64,000 nucleotides of DNA from positions 1 through 64,000 of the forward strand of contig CAWEYO010000023.1 in assembly GCA_963813315.1 (NCBI GenBank). Direction: 5' to 3'. Positions 55,206 through 64,000 of the stretch are shown piece by piece; the stretch's first letter is position 1, and each line of letters begins with the position of its first letter. Source of the stretch: CAWEYO01 sp963813315. GTDB taxonomy: Bacteria; Pseudomonadota; Alphaproteobacteria; Rhizobiales; Rhizobiaceae. The position numbers and the translations under genes are program-made. The notes under the pieces were generated by a model. The model saw only the letters and a program-made list of their open reading frames with translations. It was not told the origin of the DNA and did not search any database.

Positions 55206-57799
55206 TAGGGTGTGTTGATATTCAGGTGATGCCGGCCTGCAAATGGCTGTCTTCTGCGCTTCCGGTACTCACGTACCCAAACGTACGCTCTTGTGCCGGT
55301 TCTCGAAAACCGCCATTTTCGGCTCGGCCTGACCTGAATCTCAACACACCCTGAGTAGAGTCCGCCGCCGCCGGTTTGCAACGCCTTGTTCGCTTGCGGC
55401 GAGATTGCATCGCGGGACTCGCTCGTCATCTCCTCGCCGCCGATGACCCAATATGTATCGGCCGGCCCGGTGCCCGGCTTGAAGGCCTCGATGATGACGT
55501 TGGGCTCGCCTTCGTTGGCGCCCATTCCGGTCTTGCGGTTGATGGCGATCAGCTTCATGCCCTCCGGAACCTGGAAGTCCACGATCGGCGTATCCTTCAG
55601 TGCCTGCCCCATGAATTCCTTGAAAATCGGCGCCGCAAGTCCGCCACCGGTCGAGCCCTTGCCCAGCGTCTGCGGCTTGTCGTAGCCCATGTAAAGCCCG
55701 ACGACGAGGTTCGGGGTGAAGCCGATGAACCAGGCGTCCTTCTCGTCATTGGTCGTGCCGGTCTTGCCTGCGATCGGGCGGCCAAGTTCGGACACGGTCA
55801 TGGCCGTCCCGCGCGTAACGACGCCTTCCATCATCGAAGTAATCTGATAGGCGGTCATCGGATCGAGCACCTGCTCGGTATTGTCGACAAGTTCCGGTTC
55901 CTGCTGGTCGCTCCAGTCGCCGGCGTTGCATTCATTGCAAGCGCGCTCGTCATGCTTGAACACGGTCTTGCCGTAGCGGTCCTGGATGCGGTCGATAAGC
56001 GACGGCTTGATCTGCTTGCCGCCATTGGCCATCACCGCATATGCAGAGACCATCCGCATCACAGTCGTTTCGCCCGACCCGAGCGACATCGCCAATATCG
56101 GACTCATCTTGTCGTAAACGCCGAACCGCTCGGCATATTCGGCGACCAATGGCATGCCCATGTCGTTGGCCAGCCGAACCGTCATCAAATTGCGAGACCT
56201 TTCGATGCCCATTCGAAGCGTCGAGGGGCCAGCCGACTTTCCGTCATAGTTCTTCGGGCTCCAAACTTCGTTGCCGACCCTAATGCTGATCGGCGCATCC
56301 ATGACGACCGACGCCGGTGTATACCCGTTGTCGAGCGCCGCCGCGTAGACGAACGGCTTGAACGAGGAGCCCGGCTGGCGGTAGGCTTGGGTCGCACGGT
56401 TGAATTCGGACTCCGAATAGGAGAACCCGCCAACCATCGCAAGGACGCGTCCGGTATGCGGGTCCATCGCCACCAGGCCGCCCGAAACCTCCGGTGGCTG
56501 GCGCAACATATAGGCGTTGCCTTCCTTCCTCTCCACGAAGATGACATCGCCCGGCTTCAGCACTTCGGCAGGCGACTTTGCCTTCACCCGCACGCCCTTG
56601 ACGACATGACGCATCGCAAAGCTCATGTCCTCCAGTGACACGGTACCGCGCTCGCGGTCAGGTTTCAGCGCGCCGGATACTTCGAAACCGGGCTGGAGGC
56701 CGATCGACAGGCCCTCAGCCGAGCTGTCGAGCACCACGGCAAGCTGCCATTCCGGCACATCGTTCAACCCCTTGACCTTGCCAAGCGCCACTCCCCAGTC
56801 GCCGGATATGTCGATGTTTTCCTTGGGGCCGCGATAGCCGCGCAGGCGGTCGAATTTCAGCAATCCGTTCTGCAACGATTTGCGCGCGATCAGCTGCAAC
56901 TTCGGATCGAGCGTCGCGCGCACCGAGAGGCCCCCCTCATAGAGCGCATCCTCGCCGTAGCGCGAAATGATCTCCCGGCGGACTTCTTCAGTGAAGTATT
57001 CGCCGGCGAACAGGTATGTGCCGTTGCGGCGCGGCGAGATGCCCAGCGGCTCGGCTTTCGCCTTCTCGCCTTCCTCGCGCGTCGCATAGCCGTTCACGAC
57101 CATCTGGTCTATCACCCAGTTACGGCGCTCGATGGCGCGATCGGTGTATTTGAACGGGTGGTAGTTGGAAGGGCCTTTTGGCAGCGCCGCTAGGTATGCG
57201 GCTTCGGCAATGGTCAACTCGTTGACCGATTTGTCATAGTAGGTCAGTGCCGCCCCGGCCACCCCGTAGGAGCCAAGGCCAAAGAATATCTCGTTCATGT
57301 AGAGTTCGAGAATGCGGTCTTTGGAGTATGCCTGCTCGATGCGGAATGCGAGGATCATCTCCCGAATCTTGCGGTCGATGGTCTGGCTGGAATTCAACAG
57401 GAAGTTTTTCGCGACCTGCTGCGTAATGGTCGAGGCGCCCACGGGGCGCTTTCCCGATCCCATATTCTGGAAATTTGTGACGACAGCTCTGAAAAGCCCG
57501 ACGACGTCGATGCCGGGGTGATTGTAGAAATTCTTGTCCTCGGCTGAAAGGAACGCCGCCTTTACGCGGTCGGGCACGGCCTGAACCGGCAGATAGAGAC
57601 GCCGCTCGCGCGCGAACTCGCCCATCAACGAGCCGTCCGAAGCATGCACACGCGTCGTGACAGGAGGCTCGTATTTGGCAAGCACCTCGTAGTCGGGCAA
57701 ATCCTTGGTGACGCGGCTTACGTAAACGCCCGCCGCAGCCGCGACGAGCAGCGCCAGCATCACCCCGATGCCGAAAAAATAGCCTATCAGCCGTATCAT
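55205..57799 (-). CDS. mrcA: Penicillin-binding protein 1A-type bifunctional peptidoglycan synthase, C-terminus extended by a repeat
   Basis: This class A PBP polymerises and cross-links peptidoglycan at the outer face of the inner membrane. One N-terminal helix (IGYFFGIGVMLALLVAAAAG) is followed by the glycosyltransferase (catalytic Glu in FLSAEDKNFYNHPGIDVVG, then GASTITQQVAKNFLL) and the transpeptidase, with Ser-x-x-Lys in QPGSSFKPFVYAAAL, Ser-x-Asn in IERSRNLMTV and Lys-Thr-Gly in RPIAGKTGTTNDEKDAWF. The expected end is near ALQTGGGGLY. The last about 48 residues (GCVEIQVRPSRKWRFSRTGT onward) are encoded by the palindromic element, and the TAG comes from the next repeat. The product has 864 residues. 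Confidence 0.95.
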   Translation of the reverse strand: MIRLIGYFFGIGVMLALLVAAAAGVYVSRVTKDLPDYEVLAKYEPPVTTRVHASDGSLMGEFARERRLYLPVQAVPDRVKAAFLSAEDKNFYNHPGIDVVGLFRAVVTNFQNMGSGKRPVGASTITQQVAKNFLLNSSQTIDRKIREMILAFRIEQAYSKDRILELYMNEIFFGLGSYGVAGAALTYYDKSVNELTIAEAAYLAALPKGPSNYHPFKYTDRAIERRNWVIDQMVVNGYATREEGEKAKAEPLGISPRRNGTYLFAGEYFTEEVRREIISRYGEDALYEGGLSVRATLDPKLQLIARKSLQNGLLKFDRLRGYRGPKENIDISGDWGVALGKVKGLNDVPEWQLAVVLDSSAEGLSIGLQPGFEVSGALKPDRERGTVSLEDMSFAMRHVVKGVRVKAKSPAEVLKPGDVIFVERKEGNAYMLRQPPEVSGGLVAMDPHTGRVLAMVGGFSYSESEFNRATQAYRQPGSSFKPFVYAAALDNGYTPASVVMDAPISIRVGNEVWSPKNYDGKSAGPSTLRMGIERSRNLMTVRLANDMGMPLVAEYAERFGVYDKMSPILAMSLGSGETTVMRMVSAYAVMANGGKQIKPSLIDRIQDRYGKTVFKHDERACNECNAGDWSDQQEPELVDNTEQVLDPMTAYQITSMMEGVVTRGTAMTVSELGRPIAGKTGTTNDEKDAWFIGFTPNLVVGLYMGYDKPQTLGKGSTGGGLAAPIFKEFMGQALKDTPIVDFQVPEGMKLIAINRKTGMGANEGEPNVIIEAFKPGTGPADTYWVIGGEEMTSESRDAISPQANKALQTGGGGLYSGCVEIQVRPSRKWRFSRTGTRAYVWVREYRKRRRQPFAGRHHLNINTP
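55206..55352. repeat. 147-base element with 21-base inverted ends, inside the mrcA 3' coding region
   Basis: The left end agggtgtgttgatattcagg and the right end (reverse complement agggtgtgttgagattcagg) match at 20 of 21 positions. The interior contains ccggcctgcaaatggctgtc and cacgtacccaaacgtacg. It is read in frame by mrcA, adding about 48 codons. A half copy lies at 53,687-53,745. The size, inverted ends and lack of a gene make it MITE-like. Confidence 0.8.
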
Positions 57800-58004
57800 G
57801 CCCGCTCCAGTGCAGGGATCGCGATTTTGCCGAACAAGGCTGCAGCTACGTGCTGCCGGAACCAGCCCGATCCGTCATGGACAACTCTTGTCGCGCCGAT
57901 GTGGGCAAAATGCGGCAGCGCCGAGAAGCCCGTTCGTTCAAGCCGTATAAATCACGAATCGTTGCGCCAGAGCAACGGTTGTGCCGTTGCGTCTGGTCCT
58001 TTTA

Positions 58005-59243
58005 TCATCCCCCGGCGCCGACCCTTTCATCGGCAAAAACAGAGATTGCAGCCGATATACGCTCTACCGCCTTGCCGCGCCAGCCCGGATCGCGGAGCTG
58101 CGCCTCGTCCTTCGGGTTCGACAAATAGCCCAGTTCCAGGAGCACCGAAGGCACGTCCGGCGCTCTCAACACCTTGAAACCGGCCGATCGATGCGGATTG
58201 TTGATTAGTTCGACCTCGGTCGACAATTCGCCCACAAGCGAGCGCGCGAAGCGCATGGAGAACGAATGTGTCTCGCGGCGGATCAGGTCCACCAGAATGT
58301 CGGCCACCTCGTTGTTTTCTTCTTTGGAGTCGATACCCGCTAGTTGATCGGAAAGGTTCTCGCGGACCGCCAGCGCGGCCGCCTCCGCATCCGACGCCTT
58401 GTCGGAGACGGTATACACCGTCGCGCCCCGAATGCCCTTCAGCCGGATCGTGTCGGCATGGATCGATATGAACAGGTCGGCTTCGTGCTGGCGCGCGATT
58501 CGCACCCGATCGTCAAGCCGCAGGAAGTCGTCCTTCTCGCGTGTCAGGAAAATATCGTAAGCGCCCTTTTCCGCGAGCTTTTTCCTGAGTTCGAGAGCGA
58601 ATGCCAGCGTGATCGATTTTTCGACCGTGCCGTTTACGCCTTCCGCGCCGCCGTCAATCCCGCCATGGCCGGGATCGATCACGATCGTGAACGGCTTGTC
58701 GCCGCGCGGAGCCGCCGGGCCGGGCCGCTCGGCCCTGTTCGCCGCCTCCGTCGATCCCGTTGTCAGCGTCTGGTTTGCAAGCGCTTCGTCGAACGCCTTG
58801 TCGGAGGAAGCCAAGATGTCGGCAATAAGCCGATAGCCGGATGATCCTTCGTTCTTGAGGATGTCTATCCTCTCGACAGCAAAAGGCCCTTTGGCCGCCA
58901 GTATCAGCCTTGAATGCCCCTCTCCCATATTGCCGAAGCGCACGCTGGCAATCAGGCCGCGCGCCTTTAGTTCCCTCGGGTCGACGGAGAAATTCGTCTC
59001 GGGCAGGTCGATCACCAGCCGATGCGGCCCTCGCAGCAGAAACCACCTCGGGTCCGCTTTGCGGTCGAGCTGTATGACCACCCGCATGCGGGTCGCATCG
59101 CCAGCCATCTTGTAAGCCCTGGCCTCAAGGGGTGCCGCACCTGCCGAGGTCAGCGACAGGCACAAAACCGCCAGAAGCGCCAGAAAGGCAGAGCAAACGG
59201 CCGAAAAGCGCTTGGCCCGCCCGGCCGAATCGAAATCGTTCAT
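58005..59243 (-). CDS. N-acetylmuramoyl-L-alanine amidase with AMIN domain (AmiC-like)
   Basis: The enzyme cuts the amide bond between MurNAc and L-Ala in peptidoglycan, mainly during cell separation. It has about 412 residues. A signal peptide (VCSAFLALLAVLCLSLTSAG) is followed by an AMIN targeting domain (MRVVIQLDRKADPRWFLLRG) and the Amidase_3 domain with zinc ligands in IVIDPGHGGIDGGAEG (His), then VEKSITLAFALELRKKLAEK (Glu) and LFISIHADTIRLKGIRGATV (His), and the catalytic Glu in PSVLLELGYLSNPKDEAQ. The start at 59,243 gives a proper signal peptide. It lies upstream of mrcA by 205 bases and divergent from rne. Confidence 0.93.
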   Translation of the reverse strand: MNDFDSAGRAKRFSAVCSAFLALLAVLCLSLTSAGAAPLEARAYKMAGDATRMRVVIQLDRKADPRWFLLRGPHRLVIDLPETNFSVDPRELKARGLIASVRFGNMGEGHSRLILAAKGPFAVERIDILKNEGSSGYRLIADILASSDKAFDEALANQTLTTGSTEAANRAERPGPAAPRGDKPFTIVIDPGHGGIDGGAEGVNGTVEKSITLAFALELRKKLAEKGAYDIFLTREKDDFLRLDDRVRIARQHEADLFISIHADTIRLKGIRGATVYTVSDKASDAEAAALAVRENLSDQLAGIDSKEENNEVADILVDLIRRETHSFSMRFARSLVGELSTEVELINNPHRSAGFKVLRAPDVPSVLLELGYLSNPKDEAQLRDPGWRGKAVERISAAISVFADERVGAGG

Positions 59244-59886
59244 AACGCTGTCCCGCACACCCGAACCCTTACCTGTCCGAGTCCGACTCGCCAAGTTTAC
59301 GCGAGAACGGGCACGGCGGCGATTAACACTTCGTAGCTTCTTATGGTTAACCGGCGGTTTCGTCACCCCTCACTCTGCGGAAACCGTTTTTTTGCAAGCA
59401 TCGAAACGGGGTTGCCTTCGACGCCGGCAAATCTTAAAAGCGACGTTGGATCACCACAATGCTCGGAACCGGTCCGCTCCGCCTTATCTGGCGACGAAAC
59501 ACGGTTCCAATCGCAGCCTGCGATCCGCACAGGTGTTTCCGAAGGATTTCTTCAAGGTGTTTCCCATAAAGCGGAAACCCTTAGCGTGAAGGAAAAACGG
59601 CCGGGACGGGTTCTCCCGCGCCGGCTCGGCAAGAGCAAAATAGCTGGTCCGAATAACTTTTCGGGCTTTGATGTAACGGTTCCGCAAGGTTGCGCAATGG
59701 CTTCAACGCCAATCATGGACAAGACCGTATATTCCCGAGCCATCCCGGCGGCGGGCGGTCTGTCGATTGGGTTGCGGCGGCGAACGGCGAACCCTCAATT
59801 GTCCGGCAAGCGGTCTTTCACAGGTGCAAGGCAGGGCGCGTTCGCCCGGTTGCCCGTGTTGGCGGCTGCCGGGGAGATAAGAAATA
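59244..59886. other. Divergent regulatory region and long rne leader
   Basis: No gene is supported in these 643 bases. It must hold the promoters of the amidase (leftward) and of rne (rightward). A long untranslated leader that lets RNase E control its own mRNA is known from E. coli; the length here permits a similar arrangement, but no specific hairpin can be equated with the known one. Confidence 0.45.
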
Positions 59887-62712
59887 ATGCCCAACAAGAT
59901 GCTCATAGATTCCTCCCACCCGGAGGAGACACGGGTTGTAGTCGTTCGCGGTAACCGCATCGAAGAATTTGATTTTGAATTGCAGGACAAGAAACAGCTC
60001 AAGGGAAACATCTATCTCGCCCGCGTGACGCGGGTCGAACCGTCGCTTCAGGCGGCGTTCGTCGAATATGGCGGAAACCGGCACGGGTTTCTGGCCTTTA
60101 GCGAAATCCATCCCGACTATTACCAGATCCCGGTTGCCGATCGTCAGGCGCTGCTGCGGGCAGAGGCTGAAGAGGCGCAAGCCGAGGAGGATGACGAGAA
60201 TGATTTGGGCGACGAGCGTTCGGATCGCGGGCGCGGCAATCGCCGGCGGCGCCGTGGCAGCAAGAATCGCGGCCGTGGCGATGAGCGCCGCGCCGGGGAA
60301 GTGACTGACGGGATCGCCGCCGAAGATGCCGGCGCTGATGCCAATGTCGGCGGCAGCGAGCCTGAAGACGAAACGCATGAGGGCGAGGTGCCGCTCGAGG
60401 CGGCGGAGCCTTCCGGCGGCGGCGATGACGACAATCCGGGCAACCGTGACGGCGATACGTCCGCTATTGCCGCGGCAATCGATGCGGATGTGGTCTCGGA
60501 GGAGGTTTCGGCGGCAGACCCGGAGACGGATCTCCGCGAGGTCGAGGCGCGCGGCATCGTCGAGGAAGTCCACGGTGCGGGCGGTGAAGAGAACGAGGTC
60601 GAGTCCGTTGGCGCCGAGGATGCGCTCGAGGAACTCCGCAATCGGCGCAAGCCGATACGCCGCAGCTACAAGATCCAGGAAGTCATCAAGCGCCGGCAGA
60701 TCCTGCTGGTGCAGGTCGTCAAGGAAGAGCGCGGCAACAAGGGGGCTGCGCTCACGACTTACCTCTCGCTTGCCGGCCGCTATTCGGTGCTGATGCCCAA
60801 TACGGCGCGCGGCGGCGGCATATCCCGCAAAATCACCAACGCGCAGGATCGCAAGCGCCTCAAGGAAGTGGTTCAGGACCTCGGCGTGCCGGAAGGCATG
60901 GGCGTCATCCTGCGCACCGCCGGTGAAAGCCGCACGAAGGCGGAAATCAAGCGGGACTACGAATATTTGATGCGGCTTTGGGAAAATGTGCGGAACCTGA
61001 CGCTTGAGTTCACCGCCCCCGCACTGGTCTACGAGGAAGGCAGCCTGATCAAGCGCTCCGTGCGCGACCTCTATAACAAGGAAATCGATGAGATCCTGGT
61101 CGCCGGCGAGGATGGCTATCGCGAGGCCAAGGACTTCATGCGAATGCTCATGCCAAGCCACGCCAAGGTGGTTCAGCCATATCGGGACAGCGTCCCGATC
61201 TTCTCGCGCAACGGCATCGATGCGCAACTTGACCGCATGTTGCAGCCGCAGGTTACGCTGAAATCCGGCGGATACATCATCATCAACCAGACAGAGGCGC
61301 TGGTTTCGATCGACGTCAACTCAGGCCGCTCGACGAAAGAGCATTCGATCGAGGACACAGCGCTGCAAACCAATCTGGAGGCCGCCGAGGAAGTCGCCCG
61401 GCAGTTGCGCCTGCGCGACCTTGCCGGCCTCATCGTTATCGACTTCATCGACATGGAGGAGAACCGCAACAACCGCTCCGTCGAGAAGAAGCTGAAGGAC
61501 TGCCTGAAGAACGACCGCGCCCGAATCCAGGTTGGCCGAATTTCACATTTCGGCCTGCTTGAAATGTCCCGCCAGCGCATCCGCTCCAGTGTCCTCGAAT
61601 TGACCATGAAGCCTTGCCCGCATTGCGGCGGCACCGGGCATTTGCGCTCGGATTCGTCGGTTGCCCTCCTTGTCGTGCGCGCCATCGAAGAATTCCTGCT
61701 GAAGGATTCCCGCAGCCACATCACCGTGCGGACGCCGGCCGCCACGGCGCTCTATGTCCTAAATCACAAGCGCAGCAAGCTGGTGGAACTGGAGAACCGA
61801 TTTGCGATTGCAATCACGCTGGAGACCGACGAGACGGTCGGCGCGCAACACTATGCAATCTTCCGGGGAGCCGTCGCGGACAAGCCGGCAGGCTGGACCG
61901 AAGCTGCTCTGGCGCCCGAGATCGCATATGTCGAACCCGAAGAACCGGAAGAAATCGAGATCATGGAGCCGGCCGCCGAAGAGGCCGAGACGATCGAGCA
62001 TCCGGTTCGCACGGAACATGTCGGGGAAGGTGAGCGGCACCACGATCGGAAGCGCAGGCGCAAGCGCAGACGGCGCGGCGGACGCGACCGCGGCGCGCCG
62101 GGCGAAAGTGCCCATGCTGCAACTTCCGCCGAGGCCGATCACGCCGCCAACGACGGCGAAGCCGGCATGCAATCCGCGGGGGATGAAGCTGTCAAGCCCG
62201 AGACCATGGGGTCCACGGCCACGCAGGAAGAGGCTGCCGGCGAGCAGAAGAAGCGCCGTCGCGGCAAGCGTGGCGGCAAACGCGGTCACAAGGACGGTGA
62301 TGGCGCCGATTCCGCAGATGCGGTCGCCGATGCAGCGGAGCTCCCCGCAATGGCTGGCAGTGTCGAAGCTGTAGCTGTCGAGGATCGGCCGGCAGCTGTC
62401 GCCGAAGAGGCTCCGGTCGAACCGCCGAAGAAGCCGCGCCGTGCCGCCAGGCCGAAAAAAGCCAAGGCGGAGCCTGTGGCAAGCGAAACGTCCGTTGCGT
62501 CAGCGGGCACGATCCAGCCCGCGGAAATGCAGATACCAGTCGAACGTGCCCCGGAACGCCCGATTGAGGTGCGCGCCGCCCGCCGCAAGACCAAGCCGAG
62601 CGAAACGCCCCCAGAACCGGTCGTTTCGTCGACTCAGGCGAACGACGCCGCGCTTGACGATGACAAGAAACCCAAGAAGGCGGGCTGGTGGCAGCGCAAG
62701 AGCTTTTTCTAG
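59887..62712 (+). CDS. rne: Ribonuclease E
   Basis: The endonuclease starts mRNA decay and processes rRNA and tRNA. It has 941 residues. An S1 domain (KGNIYLARVTRVEPSLQAAF) is split by an acidic and basic insertion at about residues 95-255 and resumes with RYSVLMPNTARGGGISRKIT. The catalytic Asp pair lies in EALVSIDVNSGRSTKEHSIE and LAGLIVIDFIDMEENRNN, and the Zn-link is MKPCPHCGGTGHLRS at about residue 575. The C-terminal about 300 residues are low-complexity, with Arg-rich RNA-binding patches (KRRRKRRRRGGRDRG) and Ala/Pro/Glu-rich linkers, the usual degradosome scaffold. GGGAGATAAG precedes the ATG. Confidence 0.96.
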   Translation: MPNKMLIDSSHPEETRVVVVRGNRIEEFDFELQDKKQLKGNIYLARVTRVEPSLQAAFVEYGGNRHGFLAFSEIHPDYYQIPVADRQALLRAEAEEAQAEEDDENDLGDERSDRGRGNRRRRRGSKNRGRGDERRAGEVTDGIAAEDAGADANVGGSEPEDETHEGEVPLEAAEPSGGGDDDNPGNRDGDTSAIAAAIDADVVSEEVSAADPETDLREVEARGIVEEVHGAGGEENEVESVGAEDALEELRNRRKPIRRSYKIQEVIKRRQILLVQVVKEERGNKGAALTTYLSLAGRYSVLMPNTARGGGISRKITNAQDRKRLKEVVQDLGVPEGMGVILRTAGESRTKAEIKRDYEYLMRLWENVRNLTLEFTAPALVYEEGSLIKRSVRDLYNKEIDEILVAGEDGYREAKDFMRMLMPSHAKVVQPYRDSVPIFSRNGIDAQLDRMLQPQVTLKSGGYIIINQTEALVSIDVNSGRSTKEHSIEDTALQTNLEAAEEVARQLRLRDLAGLIVIDFIDMEENRNNRSVEKKLKDCLKNDRARIQVGRISHFGLLEMSRQRIRSSVLELTMKPCPHCGGTGHLRSDSSVALLVVRAIEEFLLKDSRSHITVRTPAATALYVLNHKRSKLVELENRFAIAITLETDETVGAQHYAIFRGAVADKPAGWTEAALAPEIAYVEPEEPEEIEIMEPAAEEAETIEHPVRTEHVGEGERHHDRKRRRKRRRRGGRDRGAPGESAHAATSAEADHAANDGEAGMQSAGDEAVKPETMGSTATQEEAAGEQKKRRRGKRGGKRGHKDGDGADSADAVADAAELPAMAGSVEAVAVEDRPAAVAEEAPVEPPKKPRRAARPKKAKAEPVASETSVASAGTIQPAEMQIPVERAPERPIEVRAARRKTKPSETPPEPVVSSTQANDAALDDDKKPKKAGWWQRKSFF

Positions 62713-63178
62713 GGCAACATGAAGCCTGAGGAATTTGTAGCAAGGTCGCCATCGTTGCTGGCCTTCCGTCCCTTGCCCCTCGCACTCCGTTTTTCGTGTC
62801 CGTTATGGGTCCTCGGGTCAAGCCCGAGGATGACGATGCAGAGACGTATTCGGCCAATCACAAGCGCCTGAGATTGGTGGCAGCGTCCGTCTCTTCGCCT
62901 TCCCGTCCCACTCTCTTCGTCATCCCAGGGCGGAGCCGAAGCGCAGCGGAGGCGTAGACCCTGGGATCCATGCCTGAACATGAAGGGAGCGCGGGCCAAC
63001 TGCCTCGCCCATGATGGGCGTTCCGGGCATGGGGCCTCGGGTCAAGCCCGAGGATGGCGATGCGGGAGGGCTTCGGCAATCACAAGCGACAGCGATTGGC
63101 GGCAGCGTCCGTCTCTTCGTCATGCCAGAGCGGAACCTCGGGTCAAGCCGAGGATGACAACCTCCATCTTCCACTCGC
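62713..63178. repeat. Intergenic region with three copies of a short GC-rich palindrome
   Basis: The motif cctcgggtcaagcccgagga occurs at about 62,812-62,831 and 63,036-63,055, and a slightly shorter form at about 63,136-63,154. In each the first part pairs with the last as a hairpin. Two further related stretches (gtccgtctcttcg before cgtcat or ccttcc) accompany the copies. The region lies between the convergent rne and aminotransferase genes and holds no gene. Confidence 0.8.
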
Positions 63179-64000
63179 TTAACGTAGCCAGTGCGCCAGG
63201 CGGTCGGCCGCCTCGTTCATGTCCTCGGGGCTGCCAGCGTAGGAGAAACGCATGTAGCGGTGACCGGCGAGCGGATCGAAATCGAGACCGGGCGTTGCCG
63301 CGACATGAGCCTCCTCGAGCATTCGCCGGGCAAATTCCATGCTGTCATTGGTCAGCCGTGAGACGTCGCAGAACGCGTAGAACGCGCCATCCATGGGCGC
63401 GGCGATGACAAGTCCGAGCTCCGGCAGCCTGCGCATGAGCAATTCCCGGTTCCGGGCATAGCGCCCTTTCACGATTTCCAGTTCCCCGGTTCCCTTGAAT
63501 GCCTCGATTGCGGCGATCTGGGAAAGCTCGGGCGCGGAAATGTACAGGCTCTGCTGCACCCTTTCGACTGGCCGCACGAGCGTTTCCGGCAGCACCATCC
63601 AGCCAATTCTCCAGCCGGTCATGCAATAGTACTTCGAAAAGGAATTGATGACTGTCACTTCGTTTCCGAACGAGAGCGCCGTGGTGTCCGGCTGCGCATA
63701 GGCAAGGCGATGATAGATCTCGTCGGAAATCACCGAAATTCCGAACCCGGCAGAAAGCTCGACGAGCCGACGCAGCTCATCGGCCGGAATGATTGCCCCG
63801 GTCGGATTCGCCGGGCTTGCGAAAAGAACTCCCTTTAGCGGTTTGCGGCTGTGGGCGTCCGCGACATGCGCGGCCGTGATGTGGCCGGCGCCCTCGATCT
63901 CGATTTCCACCACCTCGAGGCCCAGCGCGCCCAGAATGTTGCGATAGGCCGGATAGCCCGGCGCAGCGATCGCGACGCGATCTCCGGCGTCGAACATCGT
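63179..64000 (-). CDS. Class I/II PLP-dependent aminotransferase, N-terminus beyond the window
   Basis: The visible 274 residues cover the larger part of a fold-type I aminotransferase. Seen are DRVAIAAPGYPAYRNILGAL, the Asn-containing segment LFASPANPTGAIIPADELRR, the Asp and Tyr of ISVISDEIYHRLAYAQP, the PLP-binding Lys in VINSFSKYYCMTGWRIGWMV, and the C-terminal Arg in HRYMRFSYAGSPEDMNEA, which binds the carboxylate of the substrate. The frame is open to the window edge, so about 100 residues are missing. The substrate cannot be named. Confidence 0.93.
   Translation of the reverse strand, partial: TMFDAGDRVAIAAPGYPAYRNILGALGLEVVEIEIEGAGHITAAHVADAHSRKPLKGVLFASPANPTGAIIPADELRRLVELSAGFGISVISDEIYHRLAYAQPDTTALSFGNEVTVINSFSKYYCMTGWRIGWMVLPETLVRPVERVQQSLYISAPELSQIAAIEAFKGTGELEIVKGRYARNRELLMRRLPELGLVIAAPMDGAFYAFCDVSRLTNDSMEFARRMLEEAHVAATPGLDFDPLAGHRYMRFSYAGSPEDMNEAADRLAHWLR

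Overview
The window looks like chromosome from an alphaproteobacterium of the Rhizobiales, most like Mesorhizobium or a close relative (Phyllobacteriaceae). The reasons are high GC with GC-rich third positions, the gene order secY-adk-rpsM-rpsK-rpoA-rplQ, a ribonuclease E with a large insertion in its S1 domain, an rne/amiC/mrcA/prfB neighbourhood, and palindromic intergenic repeats. The genus is an inference from remembered gene content, not a database match.

The window has two halves. Positions 1 to about 28,500 are accessory. From the left they hold: a decayed type I secretion ABC transporter and its likely substrate, a 920-residue modular RTX protein; an IS1182-family insertion sequence; remnants of an adenylate cyclase and an SLC13-type permease around an MscS channel gene; a CUT2-type (ribose/fructose-like) ABC importer with two TIM-barrel, glycoside-hydrolase-like proteins beside it (8.6-14.0 kb); a membrane protein gene broken inside a GC-rich tandem repeat; a frameshifted P4-type integrase with tightly overlapping small ORFs; a complete four-gene PotABCD-type ABC importer (19.3-23.3 kb); a run of small proteins (HicB-like, GYD domain, unknowns); a frame-damaged cyclase-family gene; and remnants of serine and tyrosine recombinases. 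A strong terminator at 28,441-28,469 lies close to the border with the backbone.

Positions 28,600 to 64,000 are conserved backbone, almost all on the minus strand: an ATP12-type assembly factor, rluC-like, crcB, rarA, a DegP/DegQ protease, and then one long translation block read from rpsL (52.8 kb) to rplQ (34.1 kb). The block contains rpsL, rpsG, fusA, tuf, the S10 and spc genes, secY, adk, rpsM, rpsK, rpoA and rplQ. Beyond it lie prfB with a canonical programmed +1 frameshift, mrcA, an AMIN-domain amidase, divergent rne, and an aminotransferase cut by the window edge.

Two features matter for interpretation. First, secY, which is essential, carries a one-base frameshift at about 38,715. 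This suggests base-calling errors in the assembly, so other single-base frameshifts here need confirming before they are called pseudogenes. Second, palindromic repeats lie exactly on gene ends and supply the TAG stop codons of rpsK, prfB, mrcA, degP and possibly a 92-codon gene. One repeat appears to have extended the MrcA C-terminus by about 48 codons, and prfB sits between two inverted copies of a composite of about 167 bp.

The best candidate for an undescribed system is the 8.6-14.0 kb locus, where two related but uncharacterised TIM-barrel proteins flank an ABC importer.
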